DNA from: Oscillospiraceae bacterium
Lineage (GTDB): Bacteria; Bacillota; Clostridia; Oscillospirales; Ruminococcaceae
NCBI GenBank assembly: GCA_021201235.1
Contig: JAJQFI010000025.1
Location: 148,266-212,265, forward strand
DNA length: 64,000 nt
Direction: 5' to 3'
Shown here: positions 1 to 8,298 of the stretch, piece after piece
Layout of the letters: every line of letters begins with the position of its first letter
Numbering within the stretch: position 1 is the stretch's first letter
Notes under the pieces: generated by a model
Databases searched by the model: none
Seen by the model: only the letters and a program-made list of their open reading frames with translations
Told to the model about the DNA's origin: nothing
Made by a program: the position numbers and the translations under genes

Positions 1-54
1 AAGAGCCTCTTCGAGGCGATTGATCTGGCGCATGATTGGTTGGCGACGAGATAA
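1..54 (+). CDS. C-terminal end of an upstream gene (partial)
   Basis: An open frame enters from the left edge and ends with TAA at 52-54, giving a 17-residue tail ending in LAHDWLATR. A strong terminator follows 15 bases later, which supports a real gene end. The product cannot be identified from so short a piece. Confidence 0.6.
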   Translation, partial: KSLFEAIDLAHDWLATR

Positions 55-69
55 ATAAGTCAAAAAAAG

Positions 70-95
70 TCCCCGCGGTGAGCGGGGATTTTTTA
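70..95. terminator. bidirectional Rho-independent terminator
   Basis: A 7-bp stem (TCCCCGC at 70-76, GCGGGGA at 82-88) has a T run on its right (89-94) and an A run on its left (62-68). It can therefore stop both the upstream plus-strand gene and the minus-strand toxin gene, whose stop codon (93-95) lies in the T run. Confidence 0.85.
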
Positions 96-689
96 TGCTA
101 TAGGCAGAGGCTGTTGTTCTTCACAGAATTTTTTGCAGGCTTCTTCGAGCTTTGAAAAGTTACAATAGAACGGTCGTATTACGCCGGAATTTTTTTGGTC
201 GGAGTAAATCTGTGCGACATTAGTGGCGATTTTATCCCTGATGCTCAGACAGAAGCGGTATTCTTTTTCAAGTATTCCACGGTATACGGTGTCGGAAATG
301 TCGGAAAAATTTACCCTGTGATAGAGCCCCGATGGTATCGGAATCATCTTTTTCAAATCCAATACAGCTATAATATGTTTGACTTTTCCGTTGTTGTCCG
401 GCTTGCATATTGCTTTCGGTGACAGATTATCTTTGTTCACAATCTCGTATATCAAAAAGCAGTCACGGGAGACGTTTTTCCAGTTCAGATGCTTCGGTTT
501 GCTGGAAGAAAAGGGAACGAAATATGTAAAGCCGTCTGCTCCGGCACCAATGCCGATGATTATTCCGAGAAAAGGCTTTGTTTCATAACGGTTCGGCGAG
601 TAGAACACCTCGCTGTCGACATCATGAAGATATTTCAGATAAGGAACATCAACCGTGTAGATGCCGAAGTCGCTGAATTGTACGTCCAT
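93..689 (-). CDS. toxN: type III toxin-antitoxin endoribonuclease toxin, ToxN/AbiQ family
   Basis: The 198-residue protein matches the ToxN/AbiQ/CptN family. Family features in order are an N-terminal YTVDVPYLKYLHDVDSEV block, KPFLGI, a YFVPFSSSKPKH block (family PLTSPK), a hydrophobic strand ending in LKKMIPIP, a helix with DKIATNVAQIY, and a C-terminal CNFSKLEEACKKF. ToxN proteins cut mRNA and their own repeat RNA at A-rich sites and are inhibited by binding that RNA. The ATG at 689 is chosen because an AGAGG ribosome site lies at 696-700. A longer TTG-started frame would begin inside the terminator hairpin. The gene follows a consensus promoter, a 40-nt repeat array and a leaky-type terminator, the standard order for this system. 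The family call is firm; its target and any phage-defence role are inferred. Confidence 0.9.
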   Translation of the reverse strand: MDVQFSDFGIYTVDVPYLKYLHDVDSEVFYSPNRYETKPFLGIIIGIGAGADGFTYFVPFSSSKPKHLNWKNVSRDCFLIYEIVNKDNLSPKAICKPDNNGKVKHIIAVLDLKKMIPIPSGLYHRVNFSDISDTVYRGILEKEYRFCLSIRDKIATNVAQIYSDQKNSGVIRPFYCNFSKLEEACKKFCEEQQPLPIA

Positions 690-701
690 AGTCAACCTCT
701 T

Positions 702-728
702 ACTAAAAGAGGAGGGCAAACCCTCCTC
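702..728 (-). terminator. terminator between antitoxin RNA repeats and toxin gene
   Basis: An 8-bp perfect stem (GAGGAGGG at 709-716 with CCCTCCTC at 721-728, loop CAAA) is followed on the minus strand by TTTTAGTA. Type III loci use such a terminator to keep repeat RNA in excess over toxin mRNA, with some read-through into the toxin gene. Confidence 0.85.
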
Positions 729-730
729 AG

Positions 731-873
731 TTCTTTACAAGCCCGCACTTTTTGTATAGGCGGCGGAACGCCTTCTGACAGTTCGCACTTTTTTGTCGGG
801 CGGCGAAACGCCCTCTTTACAGCTCGCACTTGGGGTACAGGCGGCGAAACGCCTTCTTTACGGATTTTCATCC
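731..873 (-). ncRNA. toxI: type III antitoxin RNA (ToxI-like), three tandem repeats
   Basis: Three direct repeats lie at 813-853 (41 nt), 773-812 (40 nt) and 731-772 (42 nt), in transcription order. Each begins GGCGUUUCGCCGCC (or GGCGUUCC...), can form a GGCG/CGCC hairpin, and carries a shared AAGUGCG block. The outer units end in UGUAAAGA. A further UAAAGAA end lies upstream of the first unit at 854-860, so A-rich ToxN-type cut sites bracket most units. The second unit has UGUCAGAA instead. The start near 873 is inferred from the -10 box at 880-885. The 40-nt period resembles other ToxI arrays (roughly 34-45 nt). Confidence 0.85.
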
Positions 874-879
874 ACTTAT

Positions 880-908
880 AGTATACACTATCCGTAAGAA
901 AAATGCAA
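880..908 (-). promoter_or_regulatory. promoter of the toxIN locus
   Basis: On the minus strand TTGCAT (903-908) and TATACT (880-885) are separated by exactly 17 bp. Transcription would start near 873, just before the repeat array. Confidence 0.85.
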
Positions 909-1376
909 CCGGTTTTTAAAAAAATCTCTTTGTAATAGTTTTACAGAATAGTAAAGTTTGAAAAGTCATGATTTTTGGGACAAAAATATATTGAAAAGTC
1001 AGGCTAGGGGAGTTGAAGGGGTCAGAATTAACAAAATACCCTCCCGAAATTTCCGAATCTTCTCTAAAAATTATTCGCGCTTTTTCGAGGATTGGTGCCA
1101 TATTTTTTCATTTACAATCGGTATTCTTTGAATTTTTGTTGAAAACTCGGTTGAAAATGTTGAGAACCCCTTGATTTCGGGCTTTTCTTTTCAATAAACT
1201 CACAGAGTTTTCAACATTCTTTATTTGGGTGAATGAGGGTATACCGAGGGTAATATTCCACGCTGAAAGGGATTCCCTTTACGCAAATTTAACCCTCCCG
1301 TGCTATCAAACTTTACACATCATTGCTTATAATAATCCCGAATATGATTAAAATACAAAGATGGGGGAATGCGGCA
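909..1376. other. non-coding stretch with short repeats, between toxIN and ppx
   Basis: No convincing gene is present. The stretch is AT-rich. It holds an 11-nt direct repeat TTGAAAAGTCA at 958-968 and 991-1001 (33 bp apart) and an 11-bp inverted repeat GTTGAAAACTC at 1138-1148 and 1205-1215. A third GTTGAAAA copy lies at about 1150. A TATAAT at 1328-1333 may be the ppx -10 box, though no good -35 box is spaced correctly. The rest is unexplained. Confidence 0.6.
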
Positions 1377-2285
1377 ATGATTTGCGGAATTGTTGACATC
1401 GGGTCGAACACCATACGGCTGTCGGTTTATAAGTGTGAGGGCGGCGAGAACCGGCTTCTCATGCACAGAAAGACTATGGCGGGAATTGCGAGCTATATAA
1501 AATCCGGGAGGCTTCCTTCGGAGGGCGTAAGGATTATCTGCAAGACCCTGACCGAGTACAAGAGGCTTCTTGACAACCTTGACATCAGGGACATGCACGT
1601 CTTCGCGACGGCTCCGCTTCGGAACATCTCGAATACCGAGGAGGTCGTCGCAAGTATACTTGATGAGACGGGGATTCCGGTCAATGTTATTTCGGGAGAG
1701 GAAGAGGCGGTTCTCAGCTTCACCGGTGCTACCCTCGGGATTACGCACAAAAAGGGCGTCATGGTTGACCTTGGCGGCGGTTCGACCGAAATCCTCCGTT
1801 ACGAAGACGGAAAAATCCTCTCGACCTACAGTCTGCCGATTGGAAGCTTGAACCTCTTTAACCGCTATGTCAAGGGCTTCTATCCGACAGAGGACGAGCG
1901 CAAAGCGATTAAGAAAGCCGTTGAGGAGCAGCTAACGAGGGCGAACGTCGACCTTTCGCCTGCCGCCCACATCTGCGGGGTCGGCGGGACGGTTCGGGCG
2001 GCTTCGCAGGTCGCAAACCACTTCTTCTGCCGCTCGGACGACTATAATATAATCTCGATCGAAGAGCTCAAAATGCTCCTGAAGCGCATCAGGAAGCAGG
2101 ACAGCGACAACGTCCACGAGCTTCTCAAGATCGTCCCCGACAGAATCCACACCATCATCCCCGGGCTCATCGTCCTCGAGACCGTCTCAAAGGCACTGAA
2201 CGCCGAGGAGATAACCGTGAGCATGTGCGGAGTTCGGGAAGGGTATCTTATCAAGCATGTTATTGGAGAGAGCTTATATGAATGA
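1377..2285 (+). CDS. ppx: exopolyphosphatase / Ppx-GppA phosphatase
   Basis: The product is 302 residues, the short clostridial form of the family. The ASKHA-fold signatures are clear: VDIGSNTIRLSVY at the N terminus (phosphate 1), GEEEAVLSFTGA, VDLGGGSTEI (phosphate 2) and GVGGTVRAA. The enzyme releases phosphate from polyphosphate chains or hydrolyses pppGpp. The ATG at 1377 is chosen over an upstream in-frame start because GGGGGAA at 1363-1368 fits as ribosome site and the family starts at this point. The stop overlaps the ppk1 start (2278), so the two are translationally coupled. Pairing with polyphosphate kinase favours the polyphosphate substrate. Confidence 0.9.
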   Translation: MICGIVDIGSNTIRLSVYKCEGGENRLLMHRKTMAGIASYIKSGRLPSEGVRIICKTLTEYKRLLDNLDIRDMHVFATAPLRNISNTEEVVASILDETGIPVNVISGEEEAVLSFTGATLGITHKKGVMVDLGGGSTEILRYEDGKILSTYSLPIGSLNLFNRYVKGFYPTEDERKAIKKAVEEQLTRANVDLSPAAHICGVGGTVRAASQVANHFFCRSDDYNIISIEELKMLLKRIRKQDSDNVHELLKIVPDRIHTIIPGLIVLETVSKALNAEEITVSMCGVREGYLIKHVIGESLYE

Positions 2286-4389
2286 CTTAAGGTATACTCA
2301 GGACAGGGAGCTTTCGTGGCTTCGGTTCAACGAAAGAGTTCTCGAGGAGGCGAAGGACGAGAGCGTGCCGCTGATGGAGAGACTCAAGTTCGCGGCGATT
2401 TTCACGTCGAATCTTGACGAGTTTTTCATGGTTCGCGTCGGGTCGCTTCACGATATGAGCCTGTTAAAAGAAGAGCACATCGACAACAAGACCGGCAAAA
2501 CGCCCTCGGAACAGCTCTCGGCGATATTCAAGGCACTGATACCGCTTTATAAAAAGCGCGATAAAGTCATGGCGGAATTGGAATCCCTCTGCCGGGCGTG
2601 CAACATATGCAGATTTTCCTACGGAGACCTTAGCGAGAAGGCGAAGAAGCAGGTGACGCTATGGTTCGAGGACGAAGCCCGACCGATTCTCTCGCCGCAG
2701 ATTGTCGACATGCACAACCCCTTCCCACATCTGCCGAACAAGGGGCTCAATATAATCTTGTCCCTCAAGCGGGACGGTCAGGAGCTCATCGGGATTCTTC
2801 CTGTGCCGAATGAGCTTCCGAAGTTCGTAAGGCTTGAGGAGCGGGGAGTGCACTTTATTCTGACGGAGGACATTCTTTGCGAGTTCGCAAGCCTTGTCTT
2901 CCCCGAGTACGAAATCACCGAGAAAGCAGTCATATCCGTCACCCGCAACGCCGACATCTCGCCCGAGGACGAGGCATACGATGTCGAGACCGATTTCAGG
3001 CGGCTCATGCAGAAGATAGTGAAGAAGCGCAGGCGTCTGGCGCCGGTCCGTCTCGAAATCGAGGGGACTCTCAGCGAAAAGCTCATCATGACGCTTTGCA
3101 AGACGCTTTCACTCAGCCGTGAGCAGGTCTTCACGACAAAGTGCCCGATTCATCTTGATTTTTTATTCTCACTCAGCGACCTATTGCCGAAAGAAAGCGT
3201 TGCGACCCTCTGCGACCCCGTCTACAAGCCGCATTTCACACCCTATCTCAACAAAAACGAGAAGATTATCCCGCAAATCGAAAAGCAGGACGTTCTCATG
3301 TTCTATCCCTACGAGTCGATGGAGCCGTTTTTGAGAATGATTGCGGAGGCATCGGTTGACCCGAGCGTGCTCTCAATCAAAATTACCATCTACCGCCTCG
3401 CCGCAGGGGCAAGGCTCGTCGAATATCTCTGTGCCGCCGCGGAAAACGGCAAGCACGTCGTCGTTCTGATGGAGCTTCGGGCGCGCTTTGACGAGCAGAA
3501 CAACATCTATTGGGCAGAAAGGCTTGAAGAGGCAGGATGCACCATCCTCTATGGCTTCGAGGGCATCAAGGTTCATTCGAAGATATGCCTCATCACAAAG
3601 AGGGAGCATAGCCGCCGTGGCGGAGGGAACGTCAGGTACATCACCCAGATTGGCACCGGAAACTATAACGAGAAGACCGCAAAGCAGTATACCGACCTCA
3701 GTCTCATGACCGCCAATCAGGAAATCGGCGAGGATGCGGCTTTGCTCTTCCAGAACATGGCGACCGCAAACCTTGACGGCAAGTATCAGCATCTTCTTGT
3801 ATCACCGTTCAGCCTCAAGGAGCGTGTCATCGAGCTCATCGACGAGGAGATAAAGAAGAAGTCGGACGGCTATATCTTCCTGAAGCTCAATTCCCTCACC
3901 GACCGCGAGATTATCGACAAGCTTGCAGAAGCGTCTCAGGCGGGAGTCGAGATTGTCATGAATATCCGAGGAATCTGTTGTCTCTTACCCGGGATTGAAG
4001 GCTTGACGGATAATATCAAAGTCTTCTCGATTGTCGGCAGGTACCTTGAGCACTCAAGAATCTACTGCTTCGGCAGAGGCAATGACGCGAAGCTCTACAT
4101 CGCCTCGGCGGACTTTATGACGAGGAACACCGAGCGAAGGGTCGAAGTCGCATGTCCCGTTACAGACAAAGAGACCAGAAAGCGGCTTCTTCACATCATA
4201 GATGAGCTCCAGCTCGACAACGTGAAAGCCCGTGTGATGGCACCCGACGGGACCTATCACCGGATCAAGGACTCGGCAAGCCCGAGAAGCTGTCAGGAAA
4301 TCTTTCAACAGGAAGAGACCCAGCTTGCGGAGGAAATAAAGCACAAGAGCGGGCTGTGGGCGAAAATAAAAAGAAAAATCGGCTCTTGA
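2278..4389 (+). CDS. ppk1: polyphosphate kinase 1
   Basis: The 703-residue protein is full length for PPK1. It makes polyphosphate from ATP through a phosphohistidine intermediate. The N-terminal domain shows RELSWLRFNERVLEEA and FTSNLDEFFMVRVG. The two phospholipase D-like C-terminal domains show SIKITIYRLA, ELRARFDEQNN, VHSKICLI (catalytic His region) and EHSRIYCFGRG followed by SADFMTRNTERRVE. The ATG at 2278 has a GGAGAG site at 2264-2269 and overlaps the ppx stop by 8 nt. With ppx it forms a two-gene polyphosphate synthesis and turnover operon. Confidence 0.96.
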   Translation: MNDLRYTQDRELSWLRFNERVLEEAKDESVPLMERLKFAAIFTSNLDEFFMVRVGSLHDMSLLKEEHIDNKTGKTPSEQLSAIFKALIPLYKKRDKVMAELESLCRACNICRFSYGDLSEKAKKQVTLWFEDEARPILSPQIVDMHNPFPHLPNKGLNIILSLKRDGQELIGILPVPNELPKFVRLEERGVHFILTEDILCEFASLVFPEYEITEKAVISVTRNADISPEDEAYDVETDFRRLMQKIVKKRRRLAPVRLEIEGTLSEKLIMTLCKTLSLSREQVFTTKCPIHLDFLFSLSDLLPKESVATLCDPVYKPHFTPYLNKNEKIIPQIEKQDVLMFYPYESMEPFLRMIAEASVDPSVLSIKITIYRLAAGARLVEYLCAAAENGKHVVVLMELRARFDEQNNIYWAERLEEAGCTILYGFEGIKVHSKICLITKREHSRRGGGNVRYITQIGTGNYNEKTAKQYTDLSLMTANQEIGEDAALLFQNMATANLDGKYQHLLVSPFSLKERVIELIDEEIKKKSDGYIFLKLNSLTDREIIDKLAEASQAGVEIVMNIRGICCLLPGIEGLTDNIKVFSIVGRYLEHSRIYCFGRGNDAKLYIASADFMTRNTERRVEVACPVTDKETRKRLLHIIDELQLDNVKARVMAPDGTYHRIKDSASPRSCQEIFQQEETQLAEEIKHKSGLWAKIKRKIGS

Positions 4390-4414
4390 CAACCTCCCCC
4401 AACTATGATATACT
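4386..4414 (+). promoter_or_regulatory. promoter of the EamA transporter gene
   Basis: TTGACA (4386-4391) overlaps the ppk1 stop codon and is followed after 17 bp by TATACT (4409-4414). The spacer contains CCCCCAACTA, the left arm of a 10-bp inverted repeat whose right arm (4455-4464) covers the ribosome-binding site of the next gene. Confidence 0.85.
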
Positions 4415-4473
4415 TTCAAATCATACAAACTTGCACTTTTGTGAAAACTATTATTAGTTGGGGGATTAACATT

Positions 4474-5397
4474 ATGTGGTTTTTATTCACGCTGTTGACG
4501 ACGCTTCTTTGGGGTGCCGCCGACCTGTTTTATAAGAAGGGTGCGGACGAAACCGAAAAATACAGTCACTATCTGACCGCCATCGCAGTCGGTCTCATCA
4601 TGGGCATTCAGGCGATAATCATGCTCGTGGCAAACGGGTTTGACTATAACCCGCTGAACCTGATTTACTATCTGCCGACCTCGCTTATGTACATAATCTC
4701 GATGGTCGTCGGCTATGCGGGACTTCGTTACCTTGAGCTTTCCATCTGCTCGCCGGTTGAAAACTCTTCCGGAGCGGTCGTAACGATTCTCTGCATCATC
4801 TTCCTCGGGCAGAGCCTCGAATTGATGTCGGCAGTTTCGGTAATACTCGTCACAATCGGCGTTGTCTATATCGGAATCCTCGAGAGGCAGGAAGTCGGGG
4901 ACGTCAAAGACACCGACAAGAAGTATATTAACGGCTTCGTCGCGCTCATCTTCCCGCTCGTCTATGCGGTTCTTGACGCACTCGGAACCTTCTTCGACGC
5001 GTTCTATCTCGATATCGAGCTCACGCCGCTCGTCGACGTTACGGAAGAGAACATCGAGGACGTCGCGAACATTTCCTATATGCTGACGTTCCTGATTGTC
5101 GCGCTGATTCTTCTGTTCTATGTTCTTGTTATCAAGAAGGAGAAGATAGCCCTCCCGAAGCAGGGAGACAAGGTCGCCGCCGCAATTTTCGAGACCGCCG
5201 GACAGTACTTCTATGTCTACGCCATGAGCGGCAACGCCATCGTCGCGGCGCCTCTCATCTCGGCATACAGCATCGTTTCGATAGTCCTTTCAAGAATCTT
5301 CCTGAAAGAAAAACTCACCCCGAAGCAGTACATCGCCATCGCAATCGTCATGGCGGGTATACTCGTTATGGGGGTTGCAGAGGGGCTGGCGGAATAA
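4474..5397 (+). CDS. EamA/DMT-superfamily membrane transporter
   Basis: The 307-residue protein has about ten hydrophobic segments in two related halves, as in drug/metabolite transporters. The first half begins WFLFTLLTTLLWGAADLFYKK and the second half contains the SAYSIVSIVLSRIFLKEKL element typical of EamA domains. A charged loop follows helix five. The ATG at 4474 has GGGGGATT immediately upstream, and earlier in-frame starts would lie in the promoter. It has its own promoter and terminator. The substrate cannot be told from sequence. Confidence 0.8.
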   Translation: MWFLFTLLTTLLWGAADLFYKKGADETEKYSHYLTAIAVGLIMGIQAIIMLVANGFDYNPLNLIYYLPTSLMYIISMVVGYAGLRYLELSICSPVENSSGAVVTILCIIFLGQSLELMSAVSVILVTIGVVYIGILERQEVGDVKDTDKKYINGFVALIFPLVYAVLDALGTFFDAFYLDIELTPLVDVTEENIEDVANISYMLTFLIVALILLFYVLVIKKEKIALPKQGDKVAAAIFETAGQYFYVYAMSGNAIVAAPLISAYSIVSIVLSRIFLKEKLTPKQYIAIAIVMAGILVMGVAEGLAE

Positions 5398-5433
5398 ATA
5401 CCCACAAGTAACTATTTAGTTCTATGGTGGTTC

Positions 5434-5467
5434 AAAAACGGTGTGACTACATGGTCACGCCGTTTTT
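5434..5467 (+). terminator. terminator after the EamA gene
   Basis: A long stem (AAAAACGGTGTGAC with GTCACGCCGTTTTT, one G-T pair) closes on a short loop and ends in a T run. Confidence 0.85.
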
Positions 5468-5600
5468 CTGTTTCTTTGCAGTTGTTTGCAGACGGATATC
5501 CAAACGCACGCCTCATCTTTAACCCCCATTTAACCTTAATTTGATTGTTTGTTGCAAACGGTCTGTGCTACAATAAGGCTTGAAAATAAGCGATTGAAAT

Positions 5601-6200
5601 ATGAGTGATATTATGTTGCCGAGCAGATACGAAGCGGAAAAATTACTTTGCGGTGGAGAAGCGAAGTCTCCCGGGGCTTGGGTGCCCCACAGCAGGGTTA
5701 CGGCGAGGGCGGCTGAGATTATCGCGGTTCACTCCGGCTCGCTTGATTCCGAAAAAGCTTACATATTGGGCTTACCGCACGACATCGGCAGGAGCTTCGG
5801 CGAGTCTCAGATGCGACATATCTACGACGGCTATCATTACATGCTAAGCCTTGGATATGACGAGGTGGCGAGGGTTTGCCTGACGCACTCTTTCAACTGC
5901 CATCGGCTTGATAATTATGTAGGAGCTTGCGACATCACTTCTAAGGAGAAAAAAGAGGTCGAAGAGGCGCTTTTAAAGACAGAGTTTGACGACTACGACC
6001 GGCTGATTCAGCTTTGCGACGGACTGGCGGGAAAGACCGGGGCTGTCAGTCTTGAAGAAAGAGCGGAGGACATCAGGCATCGGTACGGGAGCTATCCCGA
6101 AGGAAAGCTTGAGAAAAACCTTGAGCTGAAAACGTATTTTGAAAAGATGACAGGCGAGGATTTATACAGCCTTTTGGATATCAGGGAGAATTCGAAATGA
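5601..6200 (+). CDS. HD-domain metal-dependent phosphohydrolase
   Basis: The 199-residue protein carries HD-superfamily metal ligands: an early His (WVPHSRV), the HD pair in GLPHDIGRSFG, a further His in MRHIYDGYHY, and a late Asp region (LCDGLAGK). Such proteins hydrolyse phosphate monoesters or diesters of nucleotides; the substrate is unknown. A weak promoter (TTGTTT at 5545-5550, TACAAT at 5569-5574) lies upstream. No strong ribosome site precedes 5601, and an ATG twelve bases later is an alternative start. Its stop overlaps the next ABC ATPase gene (ATGA at 6197), so the pair is co-translated. Confidence 0.75.
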   Translation: MSDIMLPSRYEAEKLLCGGEAKSPGAWVPHSRVTARAAEIIAVHSGSLDSEKAYILGLPHDIGRSFGESQMRHIYDGYHYMLSLGYDEVARVCLTHSFNCHRLDNYVGACDITSKEKKEVEEALLKTEFDDYDRLIQLCDGLAGKTGAVSLEERAEDIRHRYGSYPEGKLEKNLELKTYFEKMTGEDLYSLLDIRENSK

Positions 6201-7147
6201 AGATTGAACTAAAGGATATTTGCAAGCGGTTCGGGACGAGCTTCGCCATCGAAAAGCTTTGCATGACGATTGAAAGTGGAAAGTTCACAACCCTTCTCGG
6301 ACCTTCCGGTTGCGGCAAGACGACGATTCTTCGGATGATTGCCGGTCTCGAAACTCCCGACGAGGGCGAAATCTATTATGACGACACCTGCGTCTTTTCT
6401 TCGAAAAAGAAAATCAATCTGCCTCCCGAGAAGAGAAATCTCGGGTTTGTATTTCAGGATTTTGCTTTGTTTCCTCACCTTAAGGTTTACGAGAACGTCG
6501 CTTTTCCTCTGAGAGCAAGACACAAAAAAGACGGTCTTGACGAAAAGGTCCGGAATGCTCTGAAGGCTGTCAGACTCGAGGACTATGCCGACAGAATGCC
6601 CGAACAGCTTTCCGGCGGACAACAGCAGAGAGTTGCCTTTGCGAGGGCAATCGTTGCGAGTCCCGAATGTATCCTCTTTGATGAGCCGCTTTCGGCTCTG
6701 GATGCCATTTTGCGCGAAGAGATGCGCATTGAAATCTGGAATCTCACCGAACAGCTCGGCATCACCTCGGTATTCGTCACCCACGACCAGATAGAGGCAA
6801 TGAGCATGAGCGACAGCATCGCCGTCATGAATCAGGGACATGTTGAGCAGTACGGCAGTCCCGAAGAAATATATCAATCCCCGTCGACCAGGTTCGTTGC
6901 GAACTTTATCGGCAAATCGAACTGGATTGATGAAAGCTCGATGTTCCGCCCGGAAGCGATGAGCTTTGAAGAGAAAGAGAATTCTGCTTGCTTTGATGCA
7001 AGCGTCGTCAGTCAGCAGTTTGTCGGAAACGGCTATGAGCTGATTTTGGACCACGAGGGGAACCGCTGGGTTGCATTGTCTCCCGTCAGACAGCTTGAAG
7101 AAAAGGTGTCTGTTTATGTATATAACGAGAGTATTCAAAAATTCTGA
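6197..7147 (+). CDS. ABC transporter ATPase, Fe3+/spermidine-type (FbpC/PotA-like)
   Basis: The 316-residue ATPase has Walker A GPSGCGKTT, a Q loop (VFQDFALFPHL), signature LSGGQQQRVAFARAI, Walker B CILFDEPLSALD and the H loop VFVTHDQ. The MSMSDSIAVMNQGHVEQYG stretch and a short C-terminal extension are typical of importers of ferric iron, polyamines or phosphonates. It overlaps the HD gene by 4 nt and is followed by a matching binding lipoprotein and permease. The ATPase looks intact although the permease gene is disrupted. Confidence 0.9.
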   Translation: MKIELKDICKRFGTSFAIEKLCMTIESGKFTTLLGPSGCGKTTILRMIAGLETPDEGEIYYDDTCVFSSKKKINLPPEKRNLGFVFQDFALFPHLKVYENVAFPLRARHKKDGLDEKVRNALKAVRLEDYADRMPEQLSGGQQQRVAFARAIVASPECILFDEPLSALDAILREEMRIEIWNLTEQLGITSVFVTHDQIEAMSMSDSIAVMNQGHVEQYGSPEEIYQSPSTRFVANFIGKSNWIDESSMFRPEAMSFEEKENSACFDASVVSQQFVGNGYELILDHEGNRWVALSPVRQLEEKVSVYVYNESIQKF

Positions 7148-7183
7148 GCTTTCGACTATTTATCAGTCGAGAAAGGAAATGTT

Positions 7184-8266
7184 ATGAAAAGAATATTTAG
7201 CCTTATGATCGCAGTTATGCTTGCGTTCAGCTTAGTTGGATGCGGAAGCTCCTCTACGAGCAGTTCCTCAACCACAACCGGTGCCACCACCAAGGCAACC
7301 GAAGCCACAACTGCGGCAACAGAAGCCACCGAGGAAGCAGAAGAGGAAACCACCGAGCTTTCCGGCAAGCTGGTAGTCTATATGCCGAGTCCCTCTGGTC
7401 TTAACGAGAAGTACATAGCCGACTTCGAAGAGAAAACCGGCATCACCGTTGAGCTTTTCGAGGGCACAACCGGCGAAATCCTCGCAAGACTTGAAGCCGA
7501 AAAGGACAACCCCGTTGCGGATGTCGTAGTTCTCGCTTCCTGGTCAGACGGTCTTTCCCTCAAGGAAACCGGAGTTCTCATGAGCTATGAGGACGCCGAG
7601 AACGCAGACCTTCTTTATGACGGATGGGTTGACGAAGATTATATGCTTTTCGGAACCAGCGCTTCCGCAGTCGGAGTTATCTACAACACCACTCTTATCG
7701 AGAGCCTCGATGCCGACTGGGACGAGCTTGCCGACGAAGCCTATACCGACCTTCTTGCAATCGCTGACCCCGAAAAGTCCGGCTCCTGCAAGGACTTCTT
7801 AGCCGGTTACATGTACTCAACAGGTGAAGACTGGAGCGCATTCGAAGCTATGGCGGCTATCGGAATGACAGTCCCCGGAGCCAACAAGGCGGCACTCGAA
7901 GCTGTTACCACTGGTGAGAAGGCAATCCTCGTCGCCGGTGTTGACTATAACGCCTATTCGAGCATTGCAAAGGGCGAGCCTCTTGCAATCTACTATCCCG
8001 AATCGGGAACAGTCATCAACCCGAGACCCGCAATGATTCTGAGCAGTAGCCAGAATGTCGAGAACGCAAAGGCATTCATCGACTATCTGATGAGCGACGA
8101 TGCACAGCAGTTGGTTGCCGACGCTTACCTTCTCCCCGGAAGATCCGACATCACCTGCGACAACAGAACCAACGTCGATGAGATTCCCACCTTCGACCTT
8201 GACTGGACTTGGATGATGGAGAATGCGGACAGCATTGCGGCAAAGCTCAACGAACTCTGCGAGTAA
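7184..8266 (+). CDS. ABC transporter substrate-binding lipoprotein (FbpA-like)
   Basis: The 360-residue protein has a lipoprotein signal (MKRIFSLMIAVMLAFSLVGC; lipobox LVGC) followed by a Ser/Thr/Glu-rich linker. The mature domain starts KLVVYMPSPSGLNEKYIADF and contains FEGTTGEILARLEAEK and ADVVVLASWSD, as in family 1 iron or phosphonate binding proteins. It would be lipid-anchored outside the membrane and deliver substrate to the permease encoded next. It lies 36 bp after the ATPase, with AGAAAGGAAA as ribosome site. Iron is the likeliest substrate by family, but not proven. Confidence 0.85.
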   Translation: MKRIFSLMIAVMLAFSLVGCGSSSTSSSSTTTGATTKATEATTAATEATEEAEEETTELSGKLVVYMPSPSGLNEKYIADFEEKTGITVELFEGTTGEILARLEAEKDNPVADVVVLASWSDGLSLKETGVLMSYEDAENADLLYDGWVDEDYMLFGTSASAVGVIYNTTLIESLDADWDELADEAYTDLLAIADPEKSGSCKDFLAGYMYSTGEDWSAFEAMAAIGMTVPGANKAALEAVTTGEKAILVAGVDYNAYSSIAKGEPLAIYYPESGTVINPRPAMILSSSQNVENAKAFIDYLMSDDAQQLVADAYLLPGRSDITCDNRTNVDEIPTFDLDWTWMMENADSIAAKLNELCE

Positions 8267-8298
8267 TCCCTAACTTAAAGTAGTCTATATAAAAACGG

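Noticed and set aside
731..853. Possible CRISPR array
   Set aside because: The repeats are directly adjacent with no unique spacers, and the toxin gene and promoter/terminator layout identify a type III antitoxin RNA.
489..881. 130-codon plus-strand frame over the toxin gene and repeats
   Set aside because: It runs opposite to the toxin gene and through the RNA repeats; its repeated amino acid pattern only reflects the repeats.
1138..1215. Replication origin or DnaA box cluster suggested by GTTGAAAA repeats
   Set aside because: No match to the TTATCCACA consensus and no dnaA or dnaN nearby.
6209..7138. 309-codon frame antisense to the ABC ATPase gene
   Set aside because: It lies wholly within a gene with all ATPase motifs and is a shadow of it.
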